Below, in pieces: positions 44,347-53,211 of a stretch of DNA of 64,000 nucleotides (its first letter is position 1; the number at the start of each line of letters is the position of its first letter). A program made the translations under genes and the position numbers. The stretch is taken from NCBI GenBank assembly GCA_020633655.1, contig JACKDF010000008.1, positions 255,893 to 319,892 of the forward strand. The letters run 5' to 3'. The DNA comes from Deferribacteres bacterium (GTDB lineage: Bacteria; Zhuqueibacterota; Zhuqueibacteria; Zhuqueibacterales; Geothermadaptataceae). The notes under the pieces were generated by a model, which was not told the origin of the DNA, made no database searches, and worked only from the letters and a program-made list of their open reading frames with translations.

Positions 44347-44455
44347 GGGGCTGAGTCAAAACATGTAATGCGACATTCATGTCGCTCTTTTTGAGGCTAT
44401 ACTTTCGACATAAATGTCGAATTACGATCATTAAATCATGTTTTGACTCAGCCCC
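44347..44455. mobile_element. MITE-like hairpin with 19-bp inverted ends
   Basis: GGGGCTGAGTCAAAACATG (44347-44365) and CATGTTTTGACTCAGCCCC (44437-44455) are exact reverse complements bounding a 109-nt element. Inside are two smaller dyads, TGCGAC-ATTCAT-GTCGCT (44369-44386) and TTCGAC-ATAAAT-GTCGAA (44404-44421). There is no coding capacity. The structure suits a miniature non-autonomous element or a multi-hairpin RNA; no clear target-site duplication was seen. It separates ATPase and permease genes of one transporter. Confidence 0.65.
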
Positions 44456-44466
44456 AGGGTTAATCA

Positions 44467-45231
44467 TTATATCGCAGAAACCAAATTCAAACTATTTTTC
44501 GACAATTCAACCTGCTTTCCCAGGATGTCCACGATGCGACCATTTTGCATTAAAATTATTCGATCAGCAATCCGCTCAGCAACACTTATATCATGCGTTA
44601 TAAATATAATCGTCAAGCTATGTTCGTTCTGTATTGAACGAAGTCGATCAATAATTTGCCCCTTAATAATCGCATCAAGATTCGCAGTTGGTTCATCTGC
44701 GACGAGCACTTGCGGCCGCACGCTGAGAGCACGTGCAATACAAACCCGTTGTTTTTGTCCTCCGCTAAGCTGGTGCGGAAAGCGCGACAAGAATTGGAGT
44801 GGCAAATGAACATTGTGACAGAGGCTTTCCAGCCGTTTCTCCAAAACGGAGCCAGACAATTTTTCGTGCACCTGAAGCGGCTCAACCAGGGCCTTCCGAA
44901 TCGTTTGGCGCGGATTTAGTGCAGCACCCGGGTCTTGAAAAATCAATTGAAATTGGCGTCTTAACTGCCTGAATTTTCGCGAAGACATTGCTAGGAGATC
45001 TTCGTTGTGATAAAAAATCGCCCCTGTGTCCGGCTTGATCAAACGCAACAAGCATTGACCAAATGTTGTTTTCCCACTCCCAGATTTTCCCACGATTGCC
45101 AGGGTTTCTCCTGGAAAAATAGAGAGTTCGGGAATATCGAGGACTTTATGGGAAAGGGATTGTCGCCAATTGATAAATGTGCCTGGATAAGATTTGGTTA
45201 AATTCTGAATATGCAAAAGTGCTGAGCTCAT
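44467..45231 (-). CDS. Peptide ABC transporter ATPase, DppF/OppF type
   Basis: 254 aa. Walker A GKSGSGKTT, signature LSGGQKQRVCIARAL and Walker B VLVADEPTANLD are all intact. It is slightly shorter than usual OppF proteins and lacks the C-terminal oligopeptide domain. Its ATG shares one base with the stop of the DppD-type gene (TGATG), so the two ATPases are translationally coupled and should pair. Confidence 0.9.
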   Translation of the reverse strand: MSSALLHIQNLTKSYPGTFINWRQSLSHKVLDIPELSIFPGETLAIVGKSGSGKTTFGQCLLRLIKPDTGAIFYHNEDLLAMSSRKFRQLRRQFQLIFQDPGAALNPRQTIRKALVEPLQVHEKLSGSVLEKRLESLCHNVHLPLQFLSRFPHQLSGGQKQRVCIARALSVRPQVLVADEPTANLDAIIKGQIIDRLRSIQNEHSLTIIFITHDISVAERIADRIILMQNGRIVDILGKQVELSKNSLNLVSAI

Positions 45232-46049
45232 CAGTAAACCTCATGCACTTCTTGCATGTGTTCGTTTATCAAATTCGGCTGGATTTCGCCCAGCAAAAGT
45301 TGTGTATAAGGATGGGTAGGATTATTGATGATTTGCGTTGTTGTACCAGACTCCACAATACGACCATCTTTCATGACGGCAATGCGATCAGCAATTTCCG
45401 CAACCAGGGCAAGATCGTGGCTGATCACCCACAACGCGAATCCATGTTGTTTCTGCATTTTTTGCAGCAGATCAATTATTTGCCGCTGAGTGGTTGTGTC
45501 CAAGGCGCTTGTTGGCTCATCCGCAATCACGAGTTTTGGCGAGCAGGAAAGCCCCATGGCGATCATCGCTCGTTGCGCCATGCCGCCGCTCAGCTGGTGA
45601 GGATAGGCGTGATACACGGTATCCGGATCGGAGAGGTCGGTTTCGGCAAACAACTCTAATGCGCGACGTTTCGCTTGTTGCTTCGACAATTGCAGGTGTG
45701 TTTGCATCACTTCAACAAGCTGAGCGCCAACCCGGAAGGTGGGATTGAAAGCAGATTTGGCATTTTGGAAAATCATCGCGATCTGACGACCACGGAGGTT
45801 GATTAACTCGTTTTCCGCGCCAGCGATAATATTTTTCCCGAGGAATTGTATTTCACCCCGGGCAGTTAGATTCGATGGCAGCAACCCCAATGTCGCCAAG
45901 GCCAACATTGTTTTGCCCGAACCTGACTCCCCTATTAAAGCCAGTGTTTCGTTAGTTGCAATTTCCAAACTTATTTTATTCAAAACAGGGAAAGTTCCCT
46001 GAGGCAATCGCGCTGTAACCGAAAGCGCTTTTATCTGTAGCAAATCCAT
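45231..46049 (-). CDS. Peptide ABC transporter ATPase, DppD/OppD type
   Basis: 272 aa from ATG 46049, which leaves 19 nt after the binding-protein gene; the longer frame to 46100 would overlap that gene. GESGSGKTM, LSGGMAQRAMIAMGL and LVIADEPTSALD are the nucleotide-binding motifs. The C-terminus has the short NPTHPYTQLLL segment of peptide-family ATPases. It energises transport together with the DppF-type partner. Confidence 0.9.
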   Translation of the reverse strand: MDLLQIKALSVTARLPQGTFPVLNKISLEIATNETLALIGESGSGKTMLALATLGLLPSNLTARGEIQFLGKNIIAGAENELINLRGRQIAMIFQNAKSAFNPTFRVGAQLVEVMQTHLQLSKQQAKRRALELFAETDLSDPDTVYHAYPHQLSGGMAQRAMIAMGLSCSPKLVIADEPTSALDTTTQRQIIDLLQKMQKQHGFALWVISHDLALVAEIADRIAVMKDGRIVESGTTTQIINNPTHPYTQLLLGEIQPNLINEHMQEVHEVY

Positions 46050-46068
46050 GATAATCCCACAGAAACTA

Positions 46069-47697
46069 CTATTCAGTGAGGGGTTTGTTCTCTGAGACAA
46101 CCCAATTTTCGATATCGTAAAGTGAACTCAGTGCAATGGGATTTACGTTAGCATATCGTCGATTTACCGCAACGACCTTTTCCAACCAGAAAAGGAATGT
46201 ATAAGGTTGGTCTTCGTACAATTTTTTCTGAAAAGCATGCCAAATTTCAGCTGCTTTGGCCTGATCCATTTCATTACGCCCCGCATCGATTAATTTATCG
46301 ATTTCAGGATTTGCATAACGTACATAATTGAACAGTTTAAAGGCATTGGAATGAAATACCGGAGAAGGATCCACATTGAACGAAGCACCCCATCCACCTA
46401 AATAAGCTTCCAGTTCCGGTGCACGCAATTGATCGAGATACGCCGTCCACTCCATGGTTTTGATTTCCGCTTTTACACCGATTTTTTTGAACTGGCTTTG
46501 AACGATTACAGCCAAATCGGATCGAATTTGATTCCCGGTGTTGGTCAACAATGCAAAAGAAAAGGGTTTGCCATTTTTATCCAACCAGCCATCACCATCG
46601 CTATCCTTCCACCCTTCCTGTGCCAGCAGCGTCTTTGCAGCGCTGGGATCGTATTCGATTTCATCGATATCTTCAGTGTATGCCCAGGCGATGATGGGTG
46701 GAATCGGGCCAAGACAGGGCTTGCCATAGCCTTTTAACAGCGCTTTGATAATCTTTTCACGATTCAACGCCATTGTTAGCGCACGCCGCACATTTTTGTT
46801 ATGAAAAAGCGCTTGTCCTTCGTTGTACCCAATATAATAGTAGCTTCTTCCGGAGATTCGGTGAAAGGCTAATTCGCTATTGCTTTTTTTCAACCGGTCG
46901 ACCTCACCAATAGGCACATCCAACAGCATATCGATCTGCCCTGTGCGCAGTTGCATAAGCAAATTAGTCTCATCAGGGACGATTTTAAAAACAACCTGCT
47001 GTAGGTGTGGTTGCTTGCCAAAGTAGCGCTCGTTTGGCACCAGCTCGATGTATTGCTGACTCACCCAGCGTTTGAGTTTGAAAGGACCCGAGGACAAGGG
47101 ATTTCGGCCAAAATCATGCGCGCGCAACGATTGACGATCGGTTTTCTCAAAAACATGTTTCGGGAGCACTTCCCCTGCCGCATCAAACATTTGCTCGGGA
47201 TAGACTTCCTTGAAAATAAAAGTAACTGTGTAGGGATCAGAAACAAGCACGTCCTCAATGAGTTCTGTTTCCATAAGGCGTGGTGTTCCAACGAGTTTAT
47301 CCCGCTTTAATTCATAAGTAAAGCGCACGTCATTGGCGGTAATAGGTTCACCATCAGCCCATAGCGCGTCTTTTTGCAGATGAAATGTTAAACGCAAATT
47401 ATCATCGGACTTTTCCCAGGAGGTTGCCAGTTCCGGCACCCATTCCGATTTATCGTTCAAATCAGCTAATCCAACAAACAGCAGATCGGCGATTTCCAGT
47501 CCCAATTTGGATTCAATGAAAAGTGGATTGAAGGTATCAACATCTCCGGAAACCCCAATTCGGATGAATGCTCCGGCACTTTTTTGTTCAGGTTCAGCAG
47601 CGCAGGTATTTCCAACAGAGAGTAAACTTACCGTACACAATAAAAACAAAAACAACCCATATACACGCACAAAATTGATACTTTTTTTGAAAATCAT
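46069..47697 (-). CDS. Peptide-binding protein of the ABC transporter (SBP family 5)
   Basis: 542 aa with a signal peptide (LFLFLLCTVSLLSVGNTCAA). Family 5 features: TFNPLFIES near the mature start, WEKSDDNLRLTFHLQKDALW, ADGEPITANDVRFTYEL and VRRALTMALNREKI. It binds oligopeptides, or sometimes nickel or other oligomers, in the periplasm and feeds the permease. It starts 6 nt after the FHA gene, which ties the transporter to the kinase cluster upstream. Confidence 0.92.
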   Translation of the reverse strand: MIFKKSINFVRVYGLFLFLLCTVSLLSVGNTCAAEPEQKSAGAFIRIGVSGDVDTFNPLFIESKLGLEIADLLFVGLADLNDKSEWVPELATSWEKSDDNLRLTFHLQKDALWADGEPITANDVRFTYELKRDKLVGTPRLMETELIEDVLVSDPYTVTFIFKEVYPEQMFDAAGEVLPKHVFEKTDRQSLRAHDFGRNPLSSGPFKLKRWVSQQYIELVPNERYFGKQPHLQQVVFKIVPDETNLLMQLRTGQIDMLLDVPIGEVDRLKKSNSELAFHRISGRSYYYIGYNEGQALFHNKNVRRALTMALNREKIIKALLKGYGKPCLGPIPPIIAWAYTEDIDEIEYDPSAAKTLLAQEGWKDSDGDGWLDKNGKPFSFALLTNTGNQIRSDLAVIVQSQFKKIGVKAEIKTMEWTAYLDQLRAPELEAYLGGWGASFNVDPSPVFHSNAFKLFNYVRYANPEIDKLIDAGRNEMDQAKAAEIWHAFQKKLYEDQPYTFLFWLEKVVAVNRRYANVNPIALSSLYDIENWVVSENKPLTE

Positions 47698-47703
47698 CCT
47701 GAA

Positions 47704-48099
47704 TTACTCCCGTTGAAATCTTAGAAGTGTAGAACCCAGTTTTATTAAACTGCCATCCTCGATTATAACTGGTTTTTGAATTTTTTCCCCATCCACAAAT
47801 ACCCCATTTTTACTCCCGTAATCATCCACCAAAAATCGTTCACCCTCACGGATCACAACCGCGTGCTGCTTCGAAATTTGCGCATCATGGATCACGATTT
47901 CATTGGAAAGATCACGGCCAATTTTATTTTCATGCCGCGAAAGCGGAAATCTTTCCTCGTGTAAACCGTCAGCAAAAACCAGGCAAGGGCCTTCGTCATC
48001 CTTTGCATTCAAGCTGATACCGCAACGTGTACAAAAATTGTTTTCAGGCCGGTTTTCGTATTGACAGGCCTGGCACGTTTTCTTCGGTTCGTTTTCCAT
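47704..48099 (-). CDS. Zinc-ribbon FHA-domain protein
   Basis: 131 aa. The N-terminus has two Cys pairs (CQACQYENRPENNFCTRCG), a zinc ribbon. Residues about 40-130 form an FHA domain: IGRDLSNEIVI, ISKQHAVV with the Ser and His of the phosphothreonine pocket, and DYGSKNGVFVDG. FHA domains dock to phospho-Thr proteins, so this protein is a natural reader for the Ser/Thr kinase encoded two genes upstream. It overlaps the preceding zinc-ribbon/TPR gene by 56 nt in another frame. Confidence 0.9.
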   Translation of the reverse strand: MENEPKKTCQACQYENRPENNFCTRCGISLNAKDDEGPCLVFADGLHEERFPLSRHENKIGRDLSNEIVIHDAQISKQHAVVIREGERFLVDDYGSKNGVFVDGEKIQKPVIIEDGSLIKLGSTLLRFQRE

Positions 48100-48370
48100 T
48101 TTCGATTTCTCTTAAAATTCGATTTTTTAAAGACATGGCCATCATATTGTCAGGGCTTGTTTCGAGCACTTTTTCCAGTACCTCCAAGGCAGCTTCGTAT
48201 TTGCCCATATTAAAGTAGACCAACCCCAGATTGGTCTTGATATCTACCGCTTTCAATTCCTTCTGGGTTAATCCCATTCCCTGGCTGAAAGCGATAAATT
48301 TGAAGCCACATGTGCCACAAAAATTATCGATGACTTCATTTTTCGACTGACATTTCGGGCATATTTTCAT
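48044..48370 (-). CDS. Zinc-ribbon protein with TPR motifs
   Basis: 108 aa from ATG 48370 (a TTG six codons earlier is less likely). MKICPKCQSKNEVIDNFCGTC is a zinc ribbon similar to that of the FHA protein; residues about 50-90 make one or two TPR units (LGLVYFNMGKYEAALEVLEK). Probably a small adaptor. Its 3' end overlaps the FHA gene, and it lies directly after the kinase gene. Confidence 0.75.
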   Translation of the reverse strand: MKICPKCQSKNEVIDNFCGTCGFKFIAFSQGMGLTQKELKAVDIKTNLGLVYFNMGKYEAALEVLEKVLETSPDNMMAMSLKNRILREIENGKRTEENVPGLSIRKPA

Positions 48371-48433
48371 ATTCTTTTCACATCCCAATCTTTCATGATT
48401 TTATATCATGCATCCGGCATCACCACACCAAAT

Positions 48434-51400
48434 CTACTTATGAGGTATCGTCGTTTCCTTCATTTCCTTTTGCGTGAAGTCGCCATTATCGACAACCGTC
48501 ACATCCATATTAATGTGCGGGACGACCTCTTTAATTCGCATTTGCAGCTTTTGCCTTTTCTCAGGCAAGTTAAGTTCTTCCGCTCTTCCAAGTGCTTTGA
48601 AATACTGTTTGTATGCCAAATCAAACTTTTGAAGTTCATTGTAATAATCACCGAAGGTTTGGTAAACTTCAAGCAGTGCTTCCCCATCCTCCTTTTGCTT
48701 ATTGATCTTAATGCTGTCTTTGAAATATTTCTCCGCTTTTTCTGTGTGATTATTTTTTTGAGCAATCAAGCCAAGGACATGGTAACACTCTGCAATATTG
48801 AGCATGTCACCAGACCGACGGAAAATTTTCAGGGCTTTCTCAACCAGATCAAAAGAATTTTGGGTGTCATTTTGGCGAATATACGATTTGGCCATATTCA
48901 ACAGTGTCAACCCGCGAAGTTGCCGGTCATTAAGTTTGTCCACAATTTTATTGCAGGCGTCAAATGCTGCGATAGATGCTTCCCATTGTTCGAGATCAGA
49001 ATAAGCCATGCCGATATTGTGCAGCGCTCGTGCTTTTCCCAGCTCTTCATTTAAGTTATCGTATATTTGAATGGCTTCATTGTACTGTTCAATCGCGACT
49101 TTGTAATCTCCTGAAATGCTTTTAATGATTCCGATATTGGTCAGTGCATGAGCCCGGTCGTATTCCCCTTTGGGGTGGTCAACAGCTTCTGTGGTTTTAT
49201 GAAAATTTTCAAGCGCCGTGTTGTATTCACCTTTTTGCATGTAGATTATGCCGAGACTGTTATAAATCCGGCTTAGGGTGTTGTCGAAATGGTGGCCTTC
49301 GAGAATCGTGAGGCAATTTTCTAAAGATTCAAGTGCTTGATCAAAATTTGTCAATTTTTCGTGCACGCGTCCCATTCGACGCAAGGCATCGAGTTGCCCT
49401 TCAAAATCGACGTTCTTTTTGCTCAATGAAAGCAAGGCAGTGTATTTTTCAAGGCTTTCCTCATAACGAAGGATTTCTTCATAGCAAATACCGCTTTTCA
49501 GAAGGACATCTTTTTCTGCTACATCCTCAGGATAATCCAGATTTTCTTCTTCAAGACTGGCTGTGAGATTTTCCAGGAAAACACTCGCTTCCCGATAGGC
49601 ATTCAGTTTAAATGCACGATTGGCTGCCCGATACAGGAGCGGTACAGCTTCTCTGTAACGTCTGGCCAAACGAAAATGCTCTGCAACGTCGCCGATAAGC
49701 GCACCGTAGTGCGGCCCATGAGTTTTCTCCAAAATTTGTGCTACAAGAAGATGGTATTCACGGCGCAAGGCGACAGGCATCTCTTCGTACAACATGTCCC
49801 TTAGCATGGGGTGTTCGAACTGAAACCCTTCCTCTGTTGAGAGCAATAAATTCAATTCTCGATTGAGGGTATTCAGCGTTTTGAGAAGTGTAATTTTGGA
49901 TTGTTCTACGATCTCAGCCAAAATTGAGACATCGACTTTGTAGCCAACAATCGCAGCAACCTGGAGCAATTCTCTTTTTTCATCGTCCAGGGCTTGCAAC
50001 CGCCTCGAGAAGACGTCTTCAACACGATTGGGTACATTGATTTGATGAATTTCATCCCGGCGGTCGTACCATGCTTCATTCTCAAAATATATTTTATCCG
50101 TTTCAATGAGATATTTCAGTGTTTCAACCACAAAAAATGCATTTCCACGGGTTTCTGTAAAAATCTTATCATAAAAATCTTCGGAAAAAATTGTGTTCTT
50201 CAACGAATTGTCAATCAACTGATCGCAATGCTCGCGATCGAATCGACTGATTCGAACCTCATCGCAAACGCCCTCGCGATTCATGCGGGCAAGGACATCA
50301 ACAATTTTTGCTGACTTGCCATCCTTTAACAGATCGTAGCGATCCGTGCGTGAAATACCCACCAGTAAAATGCGACTTTTGTTAATTTGGCGGGCAATGT
50401 AATGAAACAACTGCAAACTGGCATCGTCCGCCCACTGCAAATCGTCCAGCACAAAAACGACCGGTTGCATGGTTGAAAGCAGTGAAACAAGTACGAGAAT
50501 GCCTTCAAACAAATCTTTGCTTTTTCCTGAAGTTTCTTCTTCAACCTGCTCAGAAGAACCAGAAAAAACGGTATTGAACCGTTCGGTATATTCCATTAAA
50601 AGTGGCACTTTTGTACGGATTACGGATTTCAACGTCATCTGTTGGTCGACGGGAAGCTTGCGCAAATCGCTACTGAAATATTTTCGCAGCGCATCGATGA
50701 ATGGCAGGTATGCATCCATCCCTTCCTGATAAAGGCATGCGCCGTAGAGACAAAGTGCATTGTTTTTTCGCGCATACTCTTCAAGCTGATTGGCAATCGT
50801 ACTCTTGCCAACCCCGGCTTCGCCAAGCAAGACAACTGTTTTCCCTGATCCGGATTGGCTTTTTTTAAAGTAACCAACCAACTTTTTGAGTTCAGTTTCC
50901 CTGCCAATAAAACTGTCATGAACGCTTGGCTCGAAATCATCGTTCCAATCGGATTCCACACGACTGAAAAGCGCCTCCAATTGTGGATCAATCCCCTCCA
51001 GCTTTGTGCTCGATGGCGTCGGTGCGTCCGATCGAAGCGCGGCAAGTGCGAGAGAAAAACTCTCCGCGTTTTCCCAACGTTCATTGGAATTTTTCGCCAG
51101 TGCTTTGAGAATGACCGCATCCAGATTTCGGGAAACCGTTTTTGTGTGAAAAGAGGGCGGTAACGGCTCTTCGTTTAATTGCTTGTATAGAATTGCAACA
51201 GGATTCTCTCCATTGAAAGGAAGTTGCGTTGTGAGCAATTCATACAGGACGACGCCAACAGAATACAAATCACCGCGGTGATCCATGGGCTCGCCCATAA
51301 GTTGCTCCGCTGCCATATAAGCTACAGTCCCGAGTACATCACCGGCTACTGTCATTCCATTGCCGGTATTTAATTTGGCGATACCAAAATCGAGAATTTT

Positions 51401-51847
51401 TGCATCAAAACCCGGTGTGAGCAGGATGTTGTCCGGTTTGATATCCCGATGCTGAATGCCATTTTTATGGGCAAAAGCGAGCGCACTTAGAATTTGCGTT
51501 GTAATCGTGATAGCCTGATCATTCGTAAACGCACCATCCTTGAGCAGGACCTGTGCAAGCGAACTGCCTTCCACATATTCCATGACAATGTAACGGCCGC
51601 AGCACTCTTCTCCCACTTCGTAAATCGTCACGATGTTTGGGTGTGTCAATCGGGCCGCAGCTCTGGCTTCGTTCATGAAACGGTCAGCATTCAATTTTTG
51701 CGTAAGCAAGTGTTCATGCATCACTTTGATGGCAACCGGACGTTCGAGCACTGTATCAAAGGCACGATAAACAATACCCATTCCCCCGCTACCGATCGTT
51801 TCTACTATTTCATAATGCTTAATATTTTCAATGGCTTTCATATGCAT
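48434..51847 (-). CDS. Ser/Thr protein kinase - AAA ATPase - TPR fusion
   Basis: 1137 aa. The kinase domain (about 10-275) has the Gly-loop IGSGGMGIVYRAF, VAIKVM, catalytic HRDIKPDN (near 134) and LDFGIAK; all needed residues are present. A predicted NTPase follows (about 315-640): FIGRETELKKL, Walker A LLGEAGVGKST (near 340) and Walker B VFVLDDLQWAD. From about 690 to 1110 at least nine TPR units occur (for example ALTNIGIIKSISGDYKVAIE). There are no membrane helices. PknK-like and AfsK/STAND-type regulators share this plan. It heads the run of TPR, FHA and transporter genes and starts 7 nt after the TPR gene. Confidence 0.92.
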   Translation of the reverse strand: MHMKAIENIKHYEIVETIGSGGMGIVYRAFDTVLERPVAIKVMHEHLLTQKLNADRFMNEARAAARLTHPNIVTIYEVGEECCGRYIVMEYVEGSSLAQVLLKDGAFTNDQAITITTQILSALAFAHKNGIQHRDIKPDNILLTPGFDAKILDFGIAKLNTGNGMTVAGDVLGTVAYMAAEQLMGEPMDHRGDLYSVGVVLYELLTTQLPFNGENPVAILYKQLNEEPLPPSFHTKTVSRNLDAVILKALAKNSNERWENAESFSLALAALRSDAPTPSSTKLEGIDPQLEALFSRVESDWNDDFEPSVHDSFIGRETELKKLVGYFKKSQSGSGKTVVLLGEAGVGKSTIANQLEEYARKNNALCLYGACLYQEGMDAYLPFIDALRKYFSSDLRKLPVDQQMTLKSVIRTKVPLLMEYTERFNTVFSGSSEQVEEETSGKSKDLFEGILVLVSLLSTMQPVVFVLDDLQWADDASLQLFHYIARQINKSRILLVGISRTDRYDLLKDGKSAKIVDVLARMNREGVCDEVRISRFDREHCDQLIDNSLKNTIFSEDFYDKIFTETRGNAFFVVETLKYLIETDKIYFENEAWYDRRDEIHQINVPNRVEDVFSRRLQALDDEKRELLQVAAIVGYKVDVSILAEIVEQSKITLLKTLNTLNRELNLLLSTEEGFQFEHPMLRDMLYEEMPVALRREYHLLVAQILEKTHGPHYGALIGDVAEHFRLARRYREAVPLLYRAANRAFKLNAYREASVFLENLTASLEEENLDYPEDVAEKDVLLKSGICYEEILRYEESLEKYTALLSLSKKNVDFEGQLDALRRMGRVHEKLTNFDQALESLENCLTILEGHHFDNTLSRIYNSLGIIYMQKGEYNTALENFHKTTEAVDHPKGEYDRAHALTNIGIIKSISGDYKVAIEQYNEAIQIYDNLNEELGKARALHNIGMAYSDLEQWEASIAAFDACNKIVDKLNDRQLRGLTLLNMAKSYIRQNDTQNSFDLVEKALKIFRRSGDMLNIAECYHVLGLIAQKNNHTEKAEKYFKDSIKINKQKEDGEALLEVYQTFGDYYNELQKFDLAYKQYFKALGRAEELNLPEKRQKLQMRIKEVVPHINMDVTVVDNGDFTQKEMKETTIPHK

Positions 51848-51854
51848 TTAAACT

Positions 51855-53180
51855 TTAATTCTTACCGTGAACTTTTGAGATGCCGTTTGTTTGCGCAGAT
51901 CCAGTGGTGTAATAACGCTGGTCGAGCGAAGGATTCCCGTTTACTTCATTTGTTTCAGCTTCATGCATCCCAAGCTGCATTCTAATTTTATATGCTTCTT
52001 CCAGGGCTTTTTTGCCTGCATTCATTTTTCCATTTTTTTTCAAATAATCCGCGTATTCGGTTAAAGCATCAACCAGACCAAGCGGAATATTTATTTGACG
52101 GTAAAAGTCGAGAACAATTTCAAAACATTGCTCTGCTTGTGTGATATTACCGGATTTCCATGCAATTGTCCCGAGCATTTTGCTTGCACGCGCGATCCCT
52201 GTCGGATTTTTTAAACGAACAAATATGTCAAGTGCATTCCTGCAGGCGATTACAGCAAGCGGCAGATCATTGGTGTACAAATACAGGTCACATTTATTGA
52301 GAGAAACAAAAGCCTTCAAAGTAAAAGTACCTGATGTCTGGCATAATTCGATCGCCTTATCGTAACTACTTAGAGCAGCCGTAAAATTTTTCTGCTGAAA
52401 ATAAATCCGGCCTAGATTATTCCAACATTCCGCTTCTCCAAATCTGTCATTAACACTTTGAAAGCAGACTAAGGCTTCCTGCAATCGTGAACGGGCTTCC
52501 TCCAAATCTCCCCTTAACCGGGAAATGACGCCTAACTGGTTTAATATGACTGCCTCATGGTATTTATCATGAGTAGCAACTGTGTCCTCCAGTGCATTGC
52601 GAAAGAGCTTTTCTGCTTCAACGTATTCTCCTTTTCGATAAGCAATTTTTGCCAGCTCGATTTTAGCGATAATTCCATTTTTAAGATTCCCGGCATTGTA
52701 CAATACAGCCTCAGCAGTTTGAAAAAACCGGGTGGCATTATCCAGTTCTCCCAGCTCAATGTGAAGTTGCCCCATTTTCAATTGGCCTGTGCCGTGGAGA
52801 TTCGCGTGTTCAGTTTCTGTGGAGTGGTCGATTAGTCTTTCGTAGCACAATTCAGCTTGCTGCGGATTTCCCAGCAATTGATACATTTCTCCGAACAAAA
52901 GATGGAACCTGGCCTGGCTGGAATTGCCTTGTGAGGATTGCTGCAGATGCAAAAAGCTTGCGTGCATCAATTCAAGATGAAGCTGCATCATTTGTATCGC
53001 ATAACTTTCTGAAGAAGGCATTTCAATATTATTCGAGGGAATTAAAGGCTGTGCCAGCACTTCAATTAGCGGCTCCAAAATCGCAAACCGTTCGGCATTT
53101 TGGGCATCATCTCGTTGTGTCAAACATCGGTGGAGCGCCGAAATATGATCAAACAGCAGTGTGTTATTTTGTGATCTCAT
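51855..53180 (-). CDS. TPR-repeat protein
   Basis: 441 aa, almost entirely TPR units from about residue 90 (for example ILNQLGVISRLRGDLEEARS, ECWNNLGRIYFQQKNFTAAL). There is no signal, membrane helix or catalytic domain. It shares style and co-direction with the neighbours on each side, with gaps of 7 and 31 nt, so it is likely a scaffold of the same complex. The N-terminal 80 residues are helical and not recognised. Confidence 0.85.
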   Translation of the reverse strand: MRSQNNTLLFDHISALHRCLTQRDDAQNAERFAILEPLIEVLAQPLIPSNNIEMPSSESYAIQMMQLHLELMHASFLHLQQSSQGNSSQARFHLLFGEMYQLLGNPQQAELCYERLIDHSTETEHANLHGTGQLKMGQLHIELGELDNATRFFQTAEAVLYNAGNLKNGIIAKIELAKIAYRKGEYVEAEKLFRNALEDTVATHDKYHEAVILNQLGVISRLRGDLEEARSRLQEALVCFQSVNDRFGEAECWNNLGRIYFQQKNFTAALSSYDKAIELCQTSGTFTLKAFVSLNKCDLYLYTNDLPLAVIACRNALDIFVRLKNPTGIARASKMLGTIAWKSGNITQAEQCFEIVLDFYRQINIPLGLVDALTEYADYLKKNGKMNAGKKALEEAYKIRMQLGMHEAETNEVNGNPSLDQRYYTTGSAQTNGISKVHGKN

Positions 53181-53211
53181 AATTCTTCATATATCCCTAA
53201 TCAAGGTTTTC

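Noticed and set aside
48395..49054. Open frame of 219 codons on the plus strand
   Set aside because: It lies antisense to the 3' part of the kinase-TPR gene, has no ribosome site and its composition mirrors the TPR codons of the real gene.
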